Shown piece after piece: positions 21,175-32,100 of a stretch of DNA of 53,697 nucleotides. Origin of the DNA: Catenaria anguillulae PL171 (Eukaryota > Blastocladiomycota > Blastocladiomycetes > Blastocladiales > Catenariaceae). Position 1 is the stretch's first letter, and each line of letters opens with the position of its first letter. The stretch is from the NCBI GenBank assembly GCA_002102555.1, contig MCFL01000168.1, positions 1 to 53,697 on the forward strand. The letters are read 5' to 3'. Made by a program: the position numbers and the translations under genes. The notes under the pieces are model-generated. The model had not been told where the DNA came from. It made no database searches and worked only from the letters and a program-made list of their open reading frames with translations.

Positions 21175-22891
21175 ATGCAAAACCCAACACTCCTTTCGCC
21201 GCTCGACTTTGACGCCCACCCATGTGGTTACTGCGGCTCAAAGTCCAACCCTGCGTTGGCCGGCACCGACCGCGACACATCACACACGTACGGCGCGTGG
21301 GCCCACCAACTCAACCCAGCCGACTACCGTGCGCTCATGGACCGCGGGTGGCGCCGGTCGGGCGCCTACTTGTACAAACCGCGCATGTCTCTCACGTGCT
21401 GCCCGCAGTACACAATCCGCCTGCCCGTGCTCGCGTTCAAGCCCAGCAAGCAGCATCGGCAGGTCGTCAACAAGGTCAAGCGGTACATTGGTGGGAAATG
21501 GGTGCCACCGTCTGAAACTGAGGCCGATGCCAAGGAAGGCGCTGGTGAACTTGATGATCATGATGGTGGTGGCGGAGATTGGGAGGATATGGGCTTGGTC
21601 GAGCCATCACCGTCGTCGAGGCTGGAAAAAGTCTTGAGCAAAGAGGTGGCAGTACCAGCATCACCCACCAATCCGGCACCGGCCAGTGAGGGCGACGTGC
21701 CAGTCGTGGAACCCGCCAAGTCCTCGGAGCCATGGGTCAAGCCCACGCACAAGCGGAAAAACGCGCCCTTCAACCTGCGTGAGGTCATTACCGAGCTCGT
21801 CTCGAGCACTTCAGGTAAACATGTCCTTCATGTATGTATGATGTTTCTTGTCCAAAACTTCGAAGTGTGCTTCCGCTGACGCTATTTTTTGCCCCCTGTG
21901 CGCCAAACCAGACCACGCTTGAACTCGCGTCCAACACGCCAGCCAAGTTTGCACTCTACGACAAGTACCAAACGGCCATCCACCGCGACGCAAAGGGGAA
22001 AAACACGTCCAAATCCTTTGCCCGCTTCCTCGTTGATTCGCCGCTCAACGCCTTCCGTACCTCGTGTGCTTTGATTGACCGATCGGCGTCGCCTGTGGCC
22101 AACGGGCGCCGCCAGCGTGGATCGGCTCTCAAGAAGCAGCCGCGGTTTGGGTCGTTTCACTTGTGCTACTACCTCGACGACCGGCTCGTTGGCGTGTCCG
22201 TGATTGACATTGTCCCTGGATGCGTGTCGAGCGTCTACTTTTTTTACGATCCCGACATCGGATGGCTTGGGTTGGGCAAGTTGAGTGCCATGGTCGAAAT
22301 GGTGTTGGCATTGGAGGAGGCAGAAAGGGAGCGACAACAAGCAATGGGCGAGACCGAGTGGTGGCTGTACATGGGGTACTATGTTCCAGCGTACGTTCAT
22401 CTTTTTTTTTTCCACCTTTGTTTGTTCTTCTTCTTCGATACGAATGTACATGCATATGCTCATGCGTTCGGAAGCCATACAGATGCACAAAGATGATTTA
22501 CAAGGCACAGTTCAAGCCCTCCGAGCTCATGGATCCTGTCAATTACCGTTTTTACACAATCGATGCCGACCTGACTGCTCGGCTCAACGCCTCTGATCGC
22601 GGATTCGCGCGCTTTGACCCATCCGTGCCATTGTCCGTCACCCGCGACCAGGTTCCCGACACGGCAATGGATCGCGAGGTGTCCGAAGAGGAGCGGGATA
22701 TGTTGCTTGTTTTGGTGCAAGGAAGGGCAATGCCCATGGGTGTGCTGCGTGCGGCCATCTTGAGTGGTCGCGAGCAAGACGGAGATGAGGATGCCGACGA
22801 GGATGATATGGTGACCGAGTTGAACAAGGCAGTGACGTGTGCAAAGAAGATGGACAAGGATACGGCAAAGAGGATTGTGTTTACCATTTGA
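21175..22891 (+). CDS. ate1: Arginyl-tRNA--protein transferase
   Basis: Transfers Arg from Arg-tRNA to N-terminal Asp, Glu or oxidised Cys, marking proteins for the Arg/N-degron ubiquitin pathway; cytosol and nucleus. Exons 21175-21831, 21912-22390 and 22483-22891, 514 residues. The N-terminal domain has the conserved cysteine set HPCGYCGSK and LTCCPQY, which bind metal/Fe-S or heme in this family. The C-terminal GNAT-like domain shows KYQTAIHRD, RFLVDSPL, GSFHLCYYLDDRLVGVSVID, CVSSVYFFYDPD and MGYYVPACTKMIYKAQFKPS, the last motif formed across the exon 2/3 junction. A donor at 21815 is a possible alternative, but only GTATGT at 21832 keeps the frame. An acidic insert of about 40 residues sits between the domains. 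Start is the ATG just before the Cys motif; an earlier in-frame ATG at 21040 is less likely. Confidence 0.95.
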
Positions 22892-23052
22892 TTTTTTTGC
22901 CTGGATTTTGTAGTGTGCAGACTATTGTGAGCTGTCGAGAATAAATGCTTTTGTGGTCAGCCGACTTGGCCGACACGGCCGACGTGTCAACTGATACAAT
23001 GCATACAGCGGCGTCAACATGTCTTGTTTGCGCCAAAGGGATAAATAAGTTG

Positions 23053-25031
23053 ATGGCCTCCACCAACCCAGCAACAGATCACCATGCACTTTCCGTGGCC
23101 ATAGATAACATGACGTCCTTCAACACGCCACGCTCAATCGCCGTTGCCGGCCGACCCGAGGTCAACTACACGCTGTGTTCCGTGACTGCGAGCTTGGTTG
23201 ACTCGAGCGTCTATGTCTTTGGTGGCAAGTCAACCTCAAGCGATTCAACTTCTCCAGTGGCCACGTTGCCCACGCAACCGTATCGATTGACCAATGCGCT
23301 ATTCAAACTTGATCTCGGCGATTTGCTCGCTCAGCGAGGTGCGCCGGCTAACGCATGCGAGCCATTGTCGTGGCGACTCCTCAACTCCGACGCAGCGACC
23401 GCGAAGGATGTGCCATGGCCGTCACCGCGGAGTGTTCATGGCGCGGCGTACTGGCCATCGACAAACGAAATCTTGGTTCACGGCGGATTCGGCTTGGTCG
23501 TCAAGGATCCTACCACTGTGAAGCCAACTGCGGCGACAAGCGACTTGGACGAAGCCCAGTTGCTGGGGGACCTGTGGGCATTTAACCCACTCAAATCCAC
23601 CTGGCGCAAGCTCAATGTGCAAACCGACGCCCTTTCGGATCACACCATTACCGTCGACGCACGGCGAAACCTCCTGGTGGCCGTTGGCGGCGCATCCTCA
23701 GTTGCTGGCGATCTCATCTTGCCCTCACTCATCACGGCCGTTGACCTGCATGCCCACGAGCCCAGCACGGAACCTGCAGCATCATCCGAGAGTAGCGTGG
23801 CGCAAGTTTACCTTCAACACTATCCAAAAGCATTCCGCCGCCGGAGGCATACCGCCGCGTACACGAGCGAAGGCCTGATTGTTGTTGGTGGCCGTGATGA
23901 GCGCTTCGTTACCCAGCCGCCGCTTCTGCTTAAGATATCCCAGGTTGTGCAAGCGAAAGCGCGCCACCTCAACCATGCCGGTGGCCGTGGGATCACCATC
24001 TCAGCATTCGAAATGGCGTCCTTTGACGCCCTCTTGCACCAACTCGCACCGGACCAACTCGGCGCCGAGAATGCCAGAACATACTCGAACCACTCCACGT
24101 CTGGATTCCCGCGTGTCGTTCAGCTCCCGGCACCCCACTCGGCCGTTCTCGTCTTGTCGTTTCCAACGGTGGATGGCGGGCAATGGACGCACGCTACCGT
24201 GTACGATATGGCGTCTGGAGCCGTCGTCCCCGGGATCGAGCCCGTCAAGCTTGCAGGCGGGCCGCACTTTGCACTGGCATTCAATCAGGCAATTGTGTTT
24301 TTGAATCACACGTTTGATAGCGTGACTGTGATTCCCTATTCGCGGTTTGTGTACTTTCCAACCGATCTCGTCGCGCATCTCGACGATTGTTGCCCGCGCA
24401 TCATGCGTTTACAACACCGTCGAGCCTTGCGGCTGAAATGACCGAGGGCCTGAAGCTGGGTGACGGACCAGAAGATGCGCCAAAAAACCCTTCAACCGAA
24501 TCACCAGACTCGCGATCGGGCGAATGTCTGCCGGCCCTCGCCCACATTGAATGCCCCACAACCTCGTTGCCAACGTCCCCCTCGTCCCGCATCGCAATCT
24601 ACCCTCGCCTCCTCATCCACATCCCTCACCTGCAATCTGCGCTCGACTCGCGGACTGCCTCGACCGAATCCACCACGCGCCTGTTGCGTGTCCCCGAACC
24701 ACTTCCCATTGTGCAAGCCGTTCTCGCGTACGGGTACGCGCGCCACTTATGCTTGGGTGCAAACGAATGGACCACGCTTGCAGGCGTGTACCGACTTGCG
24801 CACATGTGGTGTGTGCACGGATTGCAGGTCGAGTGTTGCAAGTGGGTGTTGGCGCGGGTCGAGGGCCAGGGTCCGAGGTTGGCGTTTCACCAAGACGACG
24901 AGGGTGAGGAGGCGGCGGTCACTAGGGTGTGGGACGAGGCGCATTTGGTTGCGGATCAGGATATGGTTCATGTGCTCGAGTATGCGTTTCGGGTGTGGGG
25001 CGTCGAGTGGGATGAGAAGGTAGGTGGGTAA
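23053..25031 (+). CDS. Kelch-repeat plus BTB-like protein (one-base frame change)
   Basis: Probable kelch beta-propeller protein with a C-terminal BTB/BACK-like domain, the architecture of a substrate adaptor for cullin-3 ubiquitin ligases or of a fungal scaffold. About 659 residues if the two frames are one gene. Kelch-type blades are seen as SSVYVFGGK, SVHGAAYWPSTNEILVHGG, LLGDLWAFNPLKSTWRKL, LLVAVGGAS and RRHTAAYTSEGLIVVGG. The frame then changes by one base near 24384-24392, inside what looks like the BTB entry strand (VAHLDD followed in the new frame by LLPAHHAF). Beyond it, RLLRVPEPLPIVQAVLAYGY and a Cys/Leu helix region resemble the BTB alpha-helical half. No intron fits at the break. 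Alternatively two overlapping genes meet (stop and an ATG overlap at 24438-24441), which I think unlikely in a fungus. Start uncertain: 23053 or 23110. Confidence 0.7.
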
Positions 25032-25645
25032 AGAGCAGGTGAACTTGTACTGTTGCAATGCCCTGAATTCATTCTCCTGTGTCGCTCCTCATCTGTGCGT
25101 GGGAACTCTGATACGAGACATGTGGACATTCGTTCTCTTGGACATGGTGAATCAAGAACAGTACGACCCAGAAAGGCGGTTCCACTGACGTCCACAGGCA
25201 ACGGCATATGTATCTATTGCGACAGCCGTGGCAGGTCCGCATCCAACTTGTAATTGGCGGAGGAACGGGCGTTCGCCAGCTGCTGGGACAATTGATGACG
25301 TGCAACATTTGGCCGCCAAGGCCACCGAGGTTTGTGAACATATGGAGCTCCAATCAACGTTTGGTCTGCGAAGGCTGAGTCACCCTATCCACGTCGTCAG
25401 CGCAAAGGTTGAAGGGTCGGCAGCTTATAGCTGGCGAATGGATGATGACACCATGTGAGAGCGTTCCCCTCCGACATCAGAAATCACGTCGGCCACGTCC
25501 ACTGGCCGCAATGGTCCATCTCGAAACGTTCACCATGGCCATGCCAACACTTGCAATTGAAGATTGAAAAGCATTTAGATGACCGACACCCAATGCAACT
25601 CGATGCAACTCTGCTCTCACCGACGCTAGCGCCAAACCTGAAAAC
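25032..25645. other. Intergenic, upstream of CDP-DAG synthase
   Basis: About 600 bases with no supported gene; presumed promoter and leader. Confidence 0.5.
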
Positions 25646-27311
25646 ATGACCACCCACGACACCACGTCAGCGACCGACCAGCAGCAGCCGCTCCGCCGCC
25701 GCACACGCACTGCCGGGTCTCCACACTCTGGCTCCCCGACTCGCCGGTCCCCACGCCCAGAAGGCCGCCTGCCCATCATCGAGCAACTCCGCCAGCAGGC
25801 CGCCCGCGGCGACCCAGCGACCTCGGGCACGTCGTCGGCCACATCGGGCGAAGACGACTCGGAATGGCAAACGGACGCGCGGTCTGGCGGCGAAGAAGCA
25901 GACAACGAGCACGAAACACCCAATGTCCAGCTGCTCGCGACCCAGCCCATGGGCCAAAAATGGCGCAACTGGTGGGTCCGGTTCGTATGGACCATGGTCA
26001 TGGTTGCGGCGTTCCTCATGATCTTGCTCGCCGGCCACGCTTGGGTCATTCTTTTGGTGGTGGTGCTGCAATTGGCCGTGTTCAAGGAGGTGATTCAAAT
26101 CGCTCATGTTCCCAGTAAGGAGCGCAAGTTGCCATGGTTCCGACTCATCAACTGGTACTTTCTCACCGCAACCAACTACTACCTGTACGGCGAGTCGCTG
26201 TTGCAGCATTTTGCGCACTTGATTCCGCGCGTGCTGCTGCCGTTTGCCACGCATCATCGATTTATTTCTTTCATGCTGTACTGCGTCGGCATTGTCGGGT
26301 TTGTGCTCAACCTCAAGAAGGGATTCTACAAATTCCAGTTTGCACAGTTTGCTTGGACGCACATGACACTATTACTGGTTGTGGTGCAATCGCATGCCAT
26401 CATCAACAACATTTTCGAAGGCATGATTTGGTTCTTCTTGCCCGCATCGCTCGTCATCACCAATGATGTCTTTGCCTACGTGTGTGGATTTTTTTGGGGA
26501 AAGACGCCGTTGATCAAGCTGTCGCCAAAGAAGACGTGGGAGGGTTTTGTTGGTGGAGCGATTTGCACCTTGATTTTCGGGTTTGTGGTACGTATGCTAT
26601 GTTGGATCCGTCCGCCAAGAGTCACACACTCCCTGAGCCTGCGCTGACTCGCGATGCGGCCTATACCAGGTGTCCTCGTTCTTGATTCAAATCCCATACT
26701 TTATTTGCCCCGTCAAGGATCACCTTGGCGTCAGTTTTTGGTCGAGCCCGACATGCACACCTCACCCCGTCTTTTTACCGAAAACCTACACACTCCCCGC
26801 GAGCTTGGTATGGCAAATGATCGTTTCTGACCTCACACAACTTCCATCATTCACAAGTTCACTCATGTACTCGTTTTGTCGTCCCCAACTAGCCCATCTT
26901 TGCCGGTGCCCATATCCGCCTTGCGCCCATGCAACTGCACACGCTCGTCTTTTCCCTGTTCGCCTCCTCCATAGCCCCCTTTGGCGGCTTTTTCGCCTCG
27001 GGCGTCAAGCGCGCATTCAAGATCAAGGATTTCGGCGACACCATTCCCGGCCACGGCGGCGTGACCGACCGGTTCGATTGCCAGTTCATCATGGGCACTT
27101 TTCGTTCATGTATGTACACATTTGTGGGCCGCCTAGGCGCCGCCGAGTGCTCCAGCGGATATTGGTCTTGTCGGCAAACGAGCAGGTCAGGGTGTTTAGG
27201 CAATTGGCCGAGATGTTGGTCGAGAGAGGCGAGTTGCACGAGGAATGCGCTCGGAAGTGCTTGGAGGGGTTGGATGTGGACGGGTCGGCTGCATTGGCTG
27301 GGCTCAAGTAG
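25646..27311 (+). CDS. cds1: Phosphatidate cytidylyltransferase (CDP-diacylglycerol synthase)
   Basis: ER enzyme making CDP-diacylglycerol from CTP and phosphatidic acid, the precursor of phosphatidylinositol, phosphatidylserine and cardiolipin. Exons 25646-26587, 26670-26807 and 26893-27311; about 499 residues, somewhat longer than yeast Cds1 because of a disordered 100-residue N-terminus. Several membrane helices are followed by the conserved blocks [52 protein letters not shown] and the signature [14 protein letters not shown] with the metal-binding Asp. One base after that signature the frame changes at a TTTT run (27099-27102); the continuing frame then shows the expected helix and [16 protein letters not shown] tail. 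A missing T in the sequence is the simplest explanation. Neighbours are unrelated. Confidence 0.93.
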
Positions 27312-27780
27312 GGTTCGTCCCTGTGGTGTGTGTTGTTGTTGGATTTGTTTATGTACCAGTATGTTTATTCATCACTCGTCTTGGTTCGGTTGCGGTTTCA
27401 ATGTTTCACGGTTTAGGTTGTGCATTTGTGCCGCTTGTTTGGATCCTTGCCTCTGCATCGCCAGGTGTGTGTGGACTTGCGCAGCTACATTTTGATTTCG
27501 TGCGCCGAAATGGATTCTCGAGAAACAAAAGTCACAATTTTCCGATTTTTTACCTCCCTCATTCTGCATTCTGTCAGAGGCGGCACCACGCTCGCCTCTG
27601 CCGCCGCTCGACAGACATTGGACGTCATCTCTTGACAGACGTGAATCTGTCCAAACTGGCGCCAGGCGCGAGCAACCCTCCAGGACAGACGAGATGTTAC
27701 GCCGGAACGCACGTTCAGCCATTCCGTTCAAGGCCCGCTGTCCCATCAGCCCGCTCAGTTTTGTACGAGTGAAACAACAC
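27312..27780. other. 3' flank of CDP-DAG synthase and tRNA leader
   Basis: No supported gene. The last eight bases (AACAACAC) match the leader of tRNA-Arg copy 1. Confidence 0.4.
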
Positions 27781-27852
27781 GGTCCCGTGGCCCAGGGCTA
27801 AGGCGCCTGACTACGGATCAGGAGATCGGAGGTTCAAATCCTCCCGGGATCG
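27781..27852 (+). tRNA. tRNA-Arg (anticodon ACG), copy 2
   Basis: 72 bases, no intron. Acceptor, anticodon and T arms are identical to copy 1. The D-stem GCC/GGC is fully paired, but the D-loop is one base shorter than usual (around position 16/17). The terminator TTTT follows immediately. Confidence 0.95.
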
Positions 27853-27856
27853 TTTT
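27853..27856 (+). terminator. Pol III oligo-T terminator of tRNA-Arg copy 2
   Basis: TTTT directly after the discriminator base. Confidence 0.75.
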
Positions 27857-29116
27857 CATCCGTTTTGCGTCATGTCCTTGGTCTGCCTTTGTGGCACAAG
27901 TGTTGCCCGTTGCTTCTTGCACATTTTTAACCTATTTCGAGAGGATTTGGGCGAGTATTGGCCGAGATACTCGTGGGTTATGAGCTATGGGGCGGCTCAA
28001 TGGGACACTGTGTGATGGATTTCGTGATGTCTCTCTCCTTCACCTTGATTCGACGTTGCGTCAAGCATGCTTGAGCACGATGTGAAAGGTGCTCGGCGAT
28101 CCATCTGGAAATCTTCCACTCATTCCCAGCTCACTTTGTTGCCCGGAATCTGAAGCCGAGACGCATCCAATCAAGTACGATTCGTCTGCTCGGGCCTTGC
28201 TTCTTGCTGGCATTGTGCAGTTTCGGGAATGTTTTCAAAGGGGGATGACCCATTCATTTGTCAGGTGCGCGCAGCTTGAATATTCACGATGAATCTACTT
28301 GTGACTGCAGTATTCTCAACGTTTTATTGAATCGCTGGCTGTATTGAGAAGGCACTTCATCACATTGCAGGCTTACATGGATTCCGTAAGTGCTCAAGCA
28401 AATCGCTTTCTGCGGTTGGTGGATAACCGAGTCGTTTTTCAGCTCTTGCGTTAACAGGTCGAATCGCTTGCTTCGTCCTTCGGCGGGAAAAGCATACAGC
28501 GAACGGCGGATTGAATCCGACACTACCTGCGGGTCATACCTGACAGTACTGCACATTGCGTGCGCCGCTGCTGCTCGCACTGATTCGAATCGCTGGCTGA
28601 CTCGATGACTGGGGATTCTGTTCTTTTTGATAAATTGAATTCCTAGTCATTTCGCATCCCTCGTCGCTTTATGTGGCTGCTGTGTCTCGATTCGCTTTCA
28701 GCAGCTTCATTAGCCACCACGATGAGAGCATGACGTCTGTCGCTGGCTATGCAGAGAGTCAGTCCATTGCGACTGTGTGCTGATGAATGCTAATGGGCTT
28801 CATCGTCAGGCGTCGGTTTCAGATGAATTCCAATTGAATTTTGCGGATGTGGCAATATGACAACTGAACAGGCACAGAAGGCTATGAAGCTGAAAGTGGA
28901 ATGAGCGTGGGAACAGCCGGCTCAATCAGTTGCCGCCTTAACTCGGTTGAGCTTGGTCTGAGACGCACATGCCATGCGAGCGATTGAATGTCTCTGTGAG
29001 TTGCATGCATCACTGGCGGAGTGAAAAACCGGTCACATAATACATAAATCGCTGGCAACTACATACTTACGAAACTAGGTGGTGGTCACACAATCAAGCA
29101 CCCAACGTCGCATCAT
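27857..29116. other. AT-richer intergenic stretch
   Basis: About 1.25 kb without a supported gene; base composition is visibly richer in A/T than the coding neighbours. The octamer TCGCTGGC recurs near 28332, 28590, 28739 and 29048, which may be chance or the remnant of a short dispersed repeat. Confidence 0.45.
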
Positions 29117-32100
29117 TCAGCGATAACTCCTCCGACTCCTGTCTCCACTTGTGCGACTTGACCGATCCCGATCACGGTCCCTATCCCGATCCCTGTCTCC
29201 CCTGCGATCTGGCTCATACGAATCCCGCAACGACGACGACCCGCCCGACCTGGTCGGCCCCATGGGCGGCGAACGCAACGGAGCAGGTGCAGGCGGGAGC
29301 GACGGGTGTGCACGATTCGCGGCGTCAAATGAGTTGGGAAGTGGGCCGGACGGGCGGCGCGGAATGCTGGGAGGGGCTCCTCGGCCGGGGCTCGATTGGA
29401 CAGTCATGGGCAAGTTGGCTGACGATGAGCTGGCACTACTGTTGGCGGATGCCGCCAGTGGCTGGTTGCTGGCAGCCACAGTAGCGGATGCTGCGCTTGA
29501 GGCCTCCAGTTTCGCACGCTTACGGTCTGGTCCTTCGTTGGCGTCGTCGGCATCGTCGGACCGAGGGCGCACGCGGCTTGGTGGTGTGCCTTCGTTTGCT
29601 TTGCTGCTGCCCGTCGACGTCTCTGGCGTTGCAGCCGACCTCTTGCGTTCTGACGCATCCTCCTTGTCCACCTTGGCACTCCGGCGGTCCCGATCCCGCT
29701 CACGGTCCCGCTCACGGTCCCGGTCCCGGTCTGATGGTGTCGGTGTCCCCTCTTGCGTGGCGCGACTCTCGCTCGCCCTCGCCCCGCCACGCTCGCGCTT
29801 TTCCGAATCCCGTACACGGTCCTTGCTTCTCCTTCTGCGTTCCCTTGGCGATTTTGACCGTGACTTTGTCCTCCCCGAACGTTCGCGGCGTTCGCGCGAC
29901 CGGCTGCGCCGACGTGAAGATGAGGGCCGGTCCTTGTCGCGATCCCGCTCTCGTTCGCGTTCACCTCGGTCGGCTGTCGTATCCTTCGCCGCCGCCGCCG
30001 CGGAGGAAGACGACGGACGATCACCGCTGTTGGTTGATCGCCGTGTCTGCGAGTCGGAGCGCGGGGACGGGGTGGAGGCCGATTCGCGAAGCTTTTCAAT
30101 GACTTCGGGACGAGCAGCCCATACGCTTGGGGACGAGTTGCCGGCGGCAGACGAGTTGACGGGTGAGAGGCGCGCGGCGGGCGTCACCTCGCCAGAGTCA
30201 CGGCCGTTACTGTCACTGGCTGAGAGCTCATTGGAAAGCAATGTCAAACCAGTCGAATCCGGTTTGAAGCTTGTGCCTGCAGGCGATGTGGCACGCATCG
30301 GGATGAGCGGCGAGGCGACCGATGCCCAGTGGTTGACGAGCGAGCCGCTAGGCGGGTCAGATTGACCGCTAGGGGCGGCGGCACCGACATCTCCCCGACC
30401 AGGACTTGGTTGACGCGCAGATGGCGGCATTGGTACACTTGAAGTGGGGGTTGAAACGGATGCTGTAGTCGCCAATCGTGCTGAAGAGGTGAACGTGGGC
30501 TTAGATGGGATGCTCAACGACGCCTTCTTTTCGTCGCCCTTGGATGTTGACGACGATGACTTTCTGCCTCTACTACTCGCACCATTCGCCTCTCTCTTTC
30601 GCTCCTCGCGATCACGATCCCGCTCACGCTCCCGCCTCGGCGGCTCGTTAATCAATTTGCGCTCCAACGGATACCGGCGACTCTTGACCTCGTTGATGGC
30701 GCCTTGCAAAACAAGCACTAGGACGCGCATGCTGTCGTTCTCCTTGAGCTTATCGAGCGCCTTGTGCAACACAGAGCCGTGACGGTGAATGGCCGGAAAT
30801 ACGCGTGCGGTCGTGAGGGCCTTGAAAAGGTTGATGGTATTGCGAACAAGGTACACATCGGCAGCCACGGGCTTGGGCTTGAGATCGAAAAGCAGCAAGT
30901 CGTCCGACTCGGCCGTCTTGGAAACCGCTCTGTCGTCGTCGCCGGATCCGAGCACCGTCACGAAAAAGTCAAACAAGGACGTGTGCGCACGCATCGCACG
31001 GTGCGCGGCGGCATTCTTCTCGGCGGTCGCCTTGGGGCTGATATCCGCATCCTTTTGCAACAGCTCGAGGGCCTTAGCAACCAAGATACCGACATTGGCA
31101 CTTTCGAATTCGGTCATGCCGCGAATTGACCACGCGTGTTGAACAACCGACAGTAGCACGGCGGGGCTGACCTTGGCTGCCCAGAAACTAGCATACTCGG
31201 CATCTGCAGGCGACTCGGCAGCACGGCGGATCAAATCGGAGGCCGAGGGAAGCATGTCGTCCGCGGTATTGATATGGTCATCCGGATGGGTTGTGGGCGC
31301 GGGCTTGTGCGCCTTTTCGACGTTGCCCTTGCCCTCGTCGGGAGCCACCACGGATGCCGCCGCGGACGGGGCCGCGGCCGCGTTGGGCTGGCTTGAATCC
31401 GAGACGGGCACAGGAGCGTCTACGTCCATGACATCTGAATCCGGCACGGATACAATGGACGCAAATGAGATTGTGTCGACCGTGGACGAGGCAAGTGATT
31501 CGAGATCGGTCATTTCAACGTCACTAGTGCCCTTGTTCTCGACGCCGTTGGCGGTGGAAGACGTAATGTGCGAAAGGGTGTCGTCGATGGCGCCGCCAAC
31601 CTCCTGGACCCTGCTCTCCTCGACGGCGGCTGCCTCAATCTTGACCCTGCCCTCCTCGGCGACTCCCTGCTCAATCTTGGGCTCCTCGCTCACCTTGTCG
31701 ACCGATTCCTGCGATGCTGATGCCGCTGCCGCGGCAGACGCAGCTTGCTCGGCCTCGCGAATCCGCCTCCGCTCCTTTTCCACACGAGTCCTCAGACGCA
31801 TGAGCATCGTGGCAGCTTGGGTGTGATCTGCAAGATGTTGTTCGCACGCCTCCTTCTCCTCGGGCAAGTAAACGCTTGGCTCAAAGCGGACGTGATACAA
31901 TCGCAAGCGCCAAAACAACTCGCGACCGTTTGGCTCGTCCTCCTCTCGATTATCGCCTTGGCCGCCGTCCCCGGCATTCTCCGGCGACGGTAACACGACC
32001 TGATCCACAGGCACAAGAGCCCACCGCGCGCAGCTGTCCAATTGTATCCTCAACTTGTTCGGCTCGCCGTCGGCTTCAGGCATTGCAGGTACCACATACA

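Noticed and set aside
21815-21911. ATE1 splice donor GTAAAC at 21815
   Set aside because: Joins out of frame into a stop; GTATGT at 21832 keeps the conserved sequence.
24438-24441. Stop/start overlap ATGA as a sign of two coupled genes
   Set aside because: Translational coupling is a bacterial arrangement; BTB-like sequence begins before this ATG.
29151-30365. 404-codon plus-strand Arg/Ser-rich frame
   Set aside because: It is the antisense of the Arg-Asp/Arg-Ser tail of THO2; repeated CGN-GAN codons keep both strands open.
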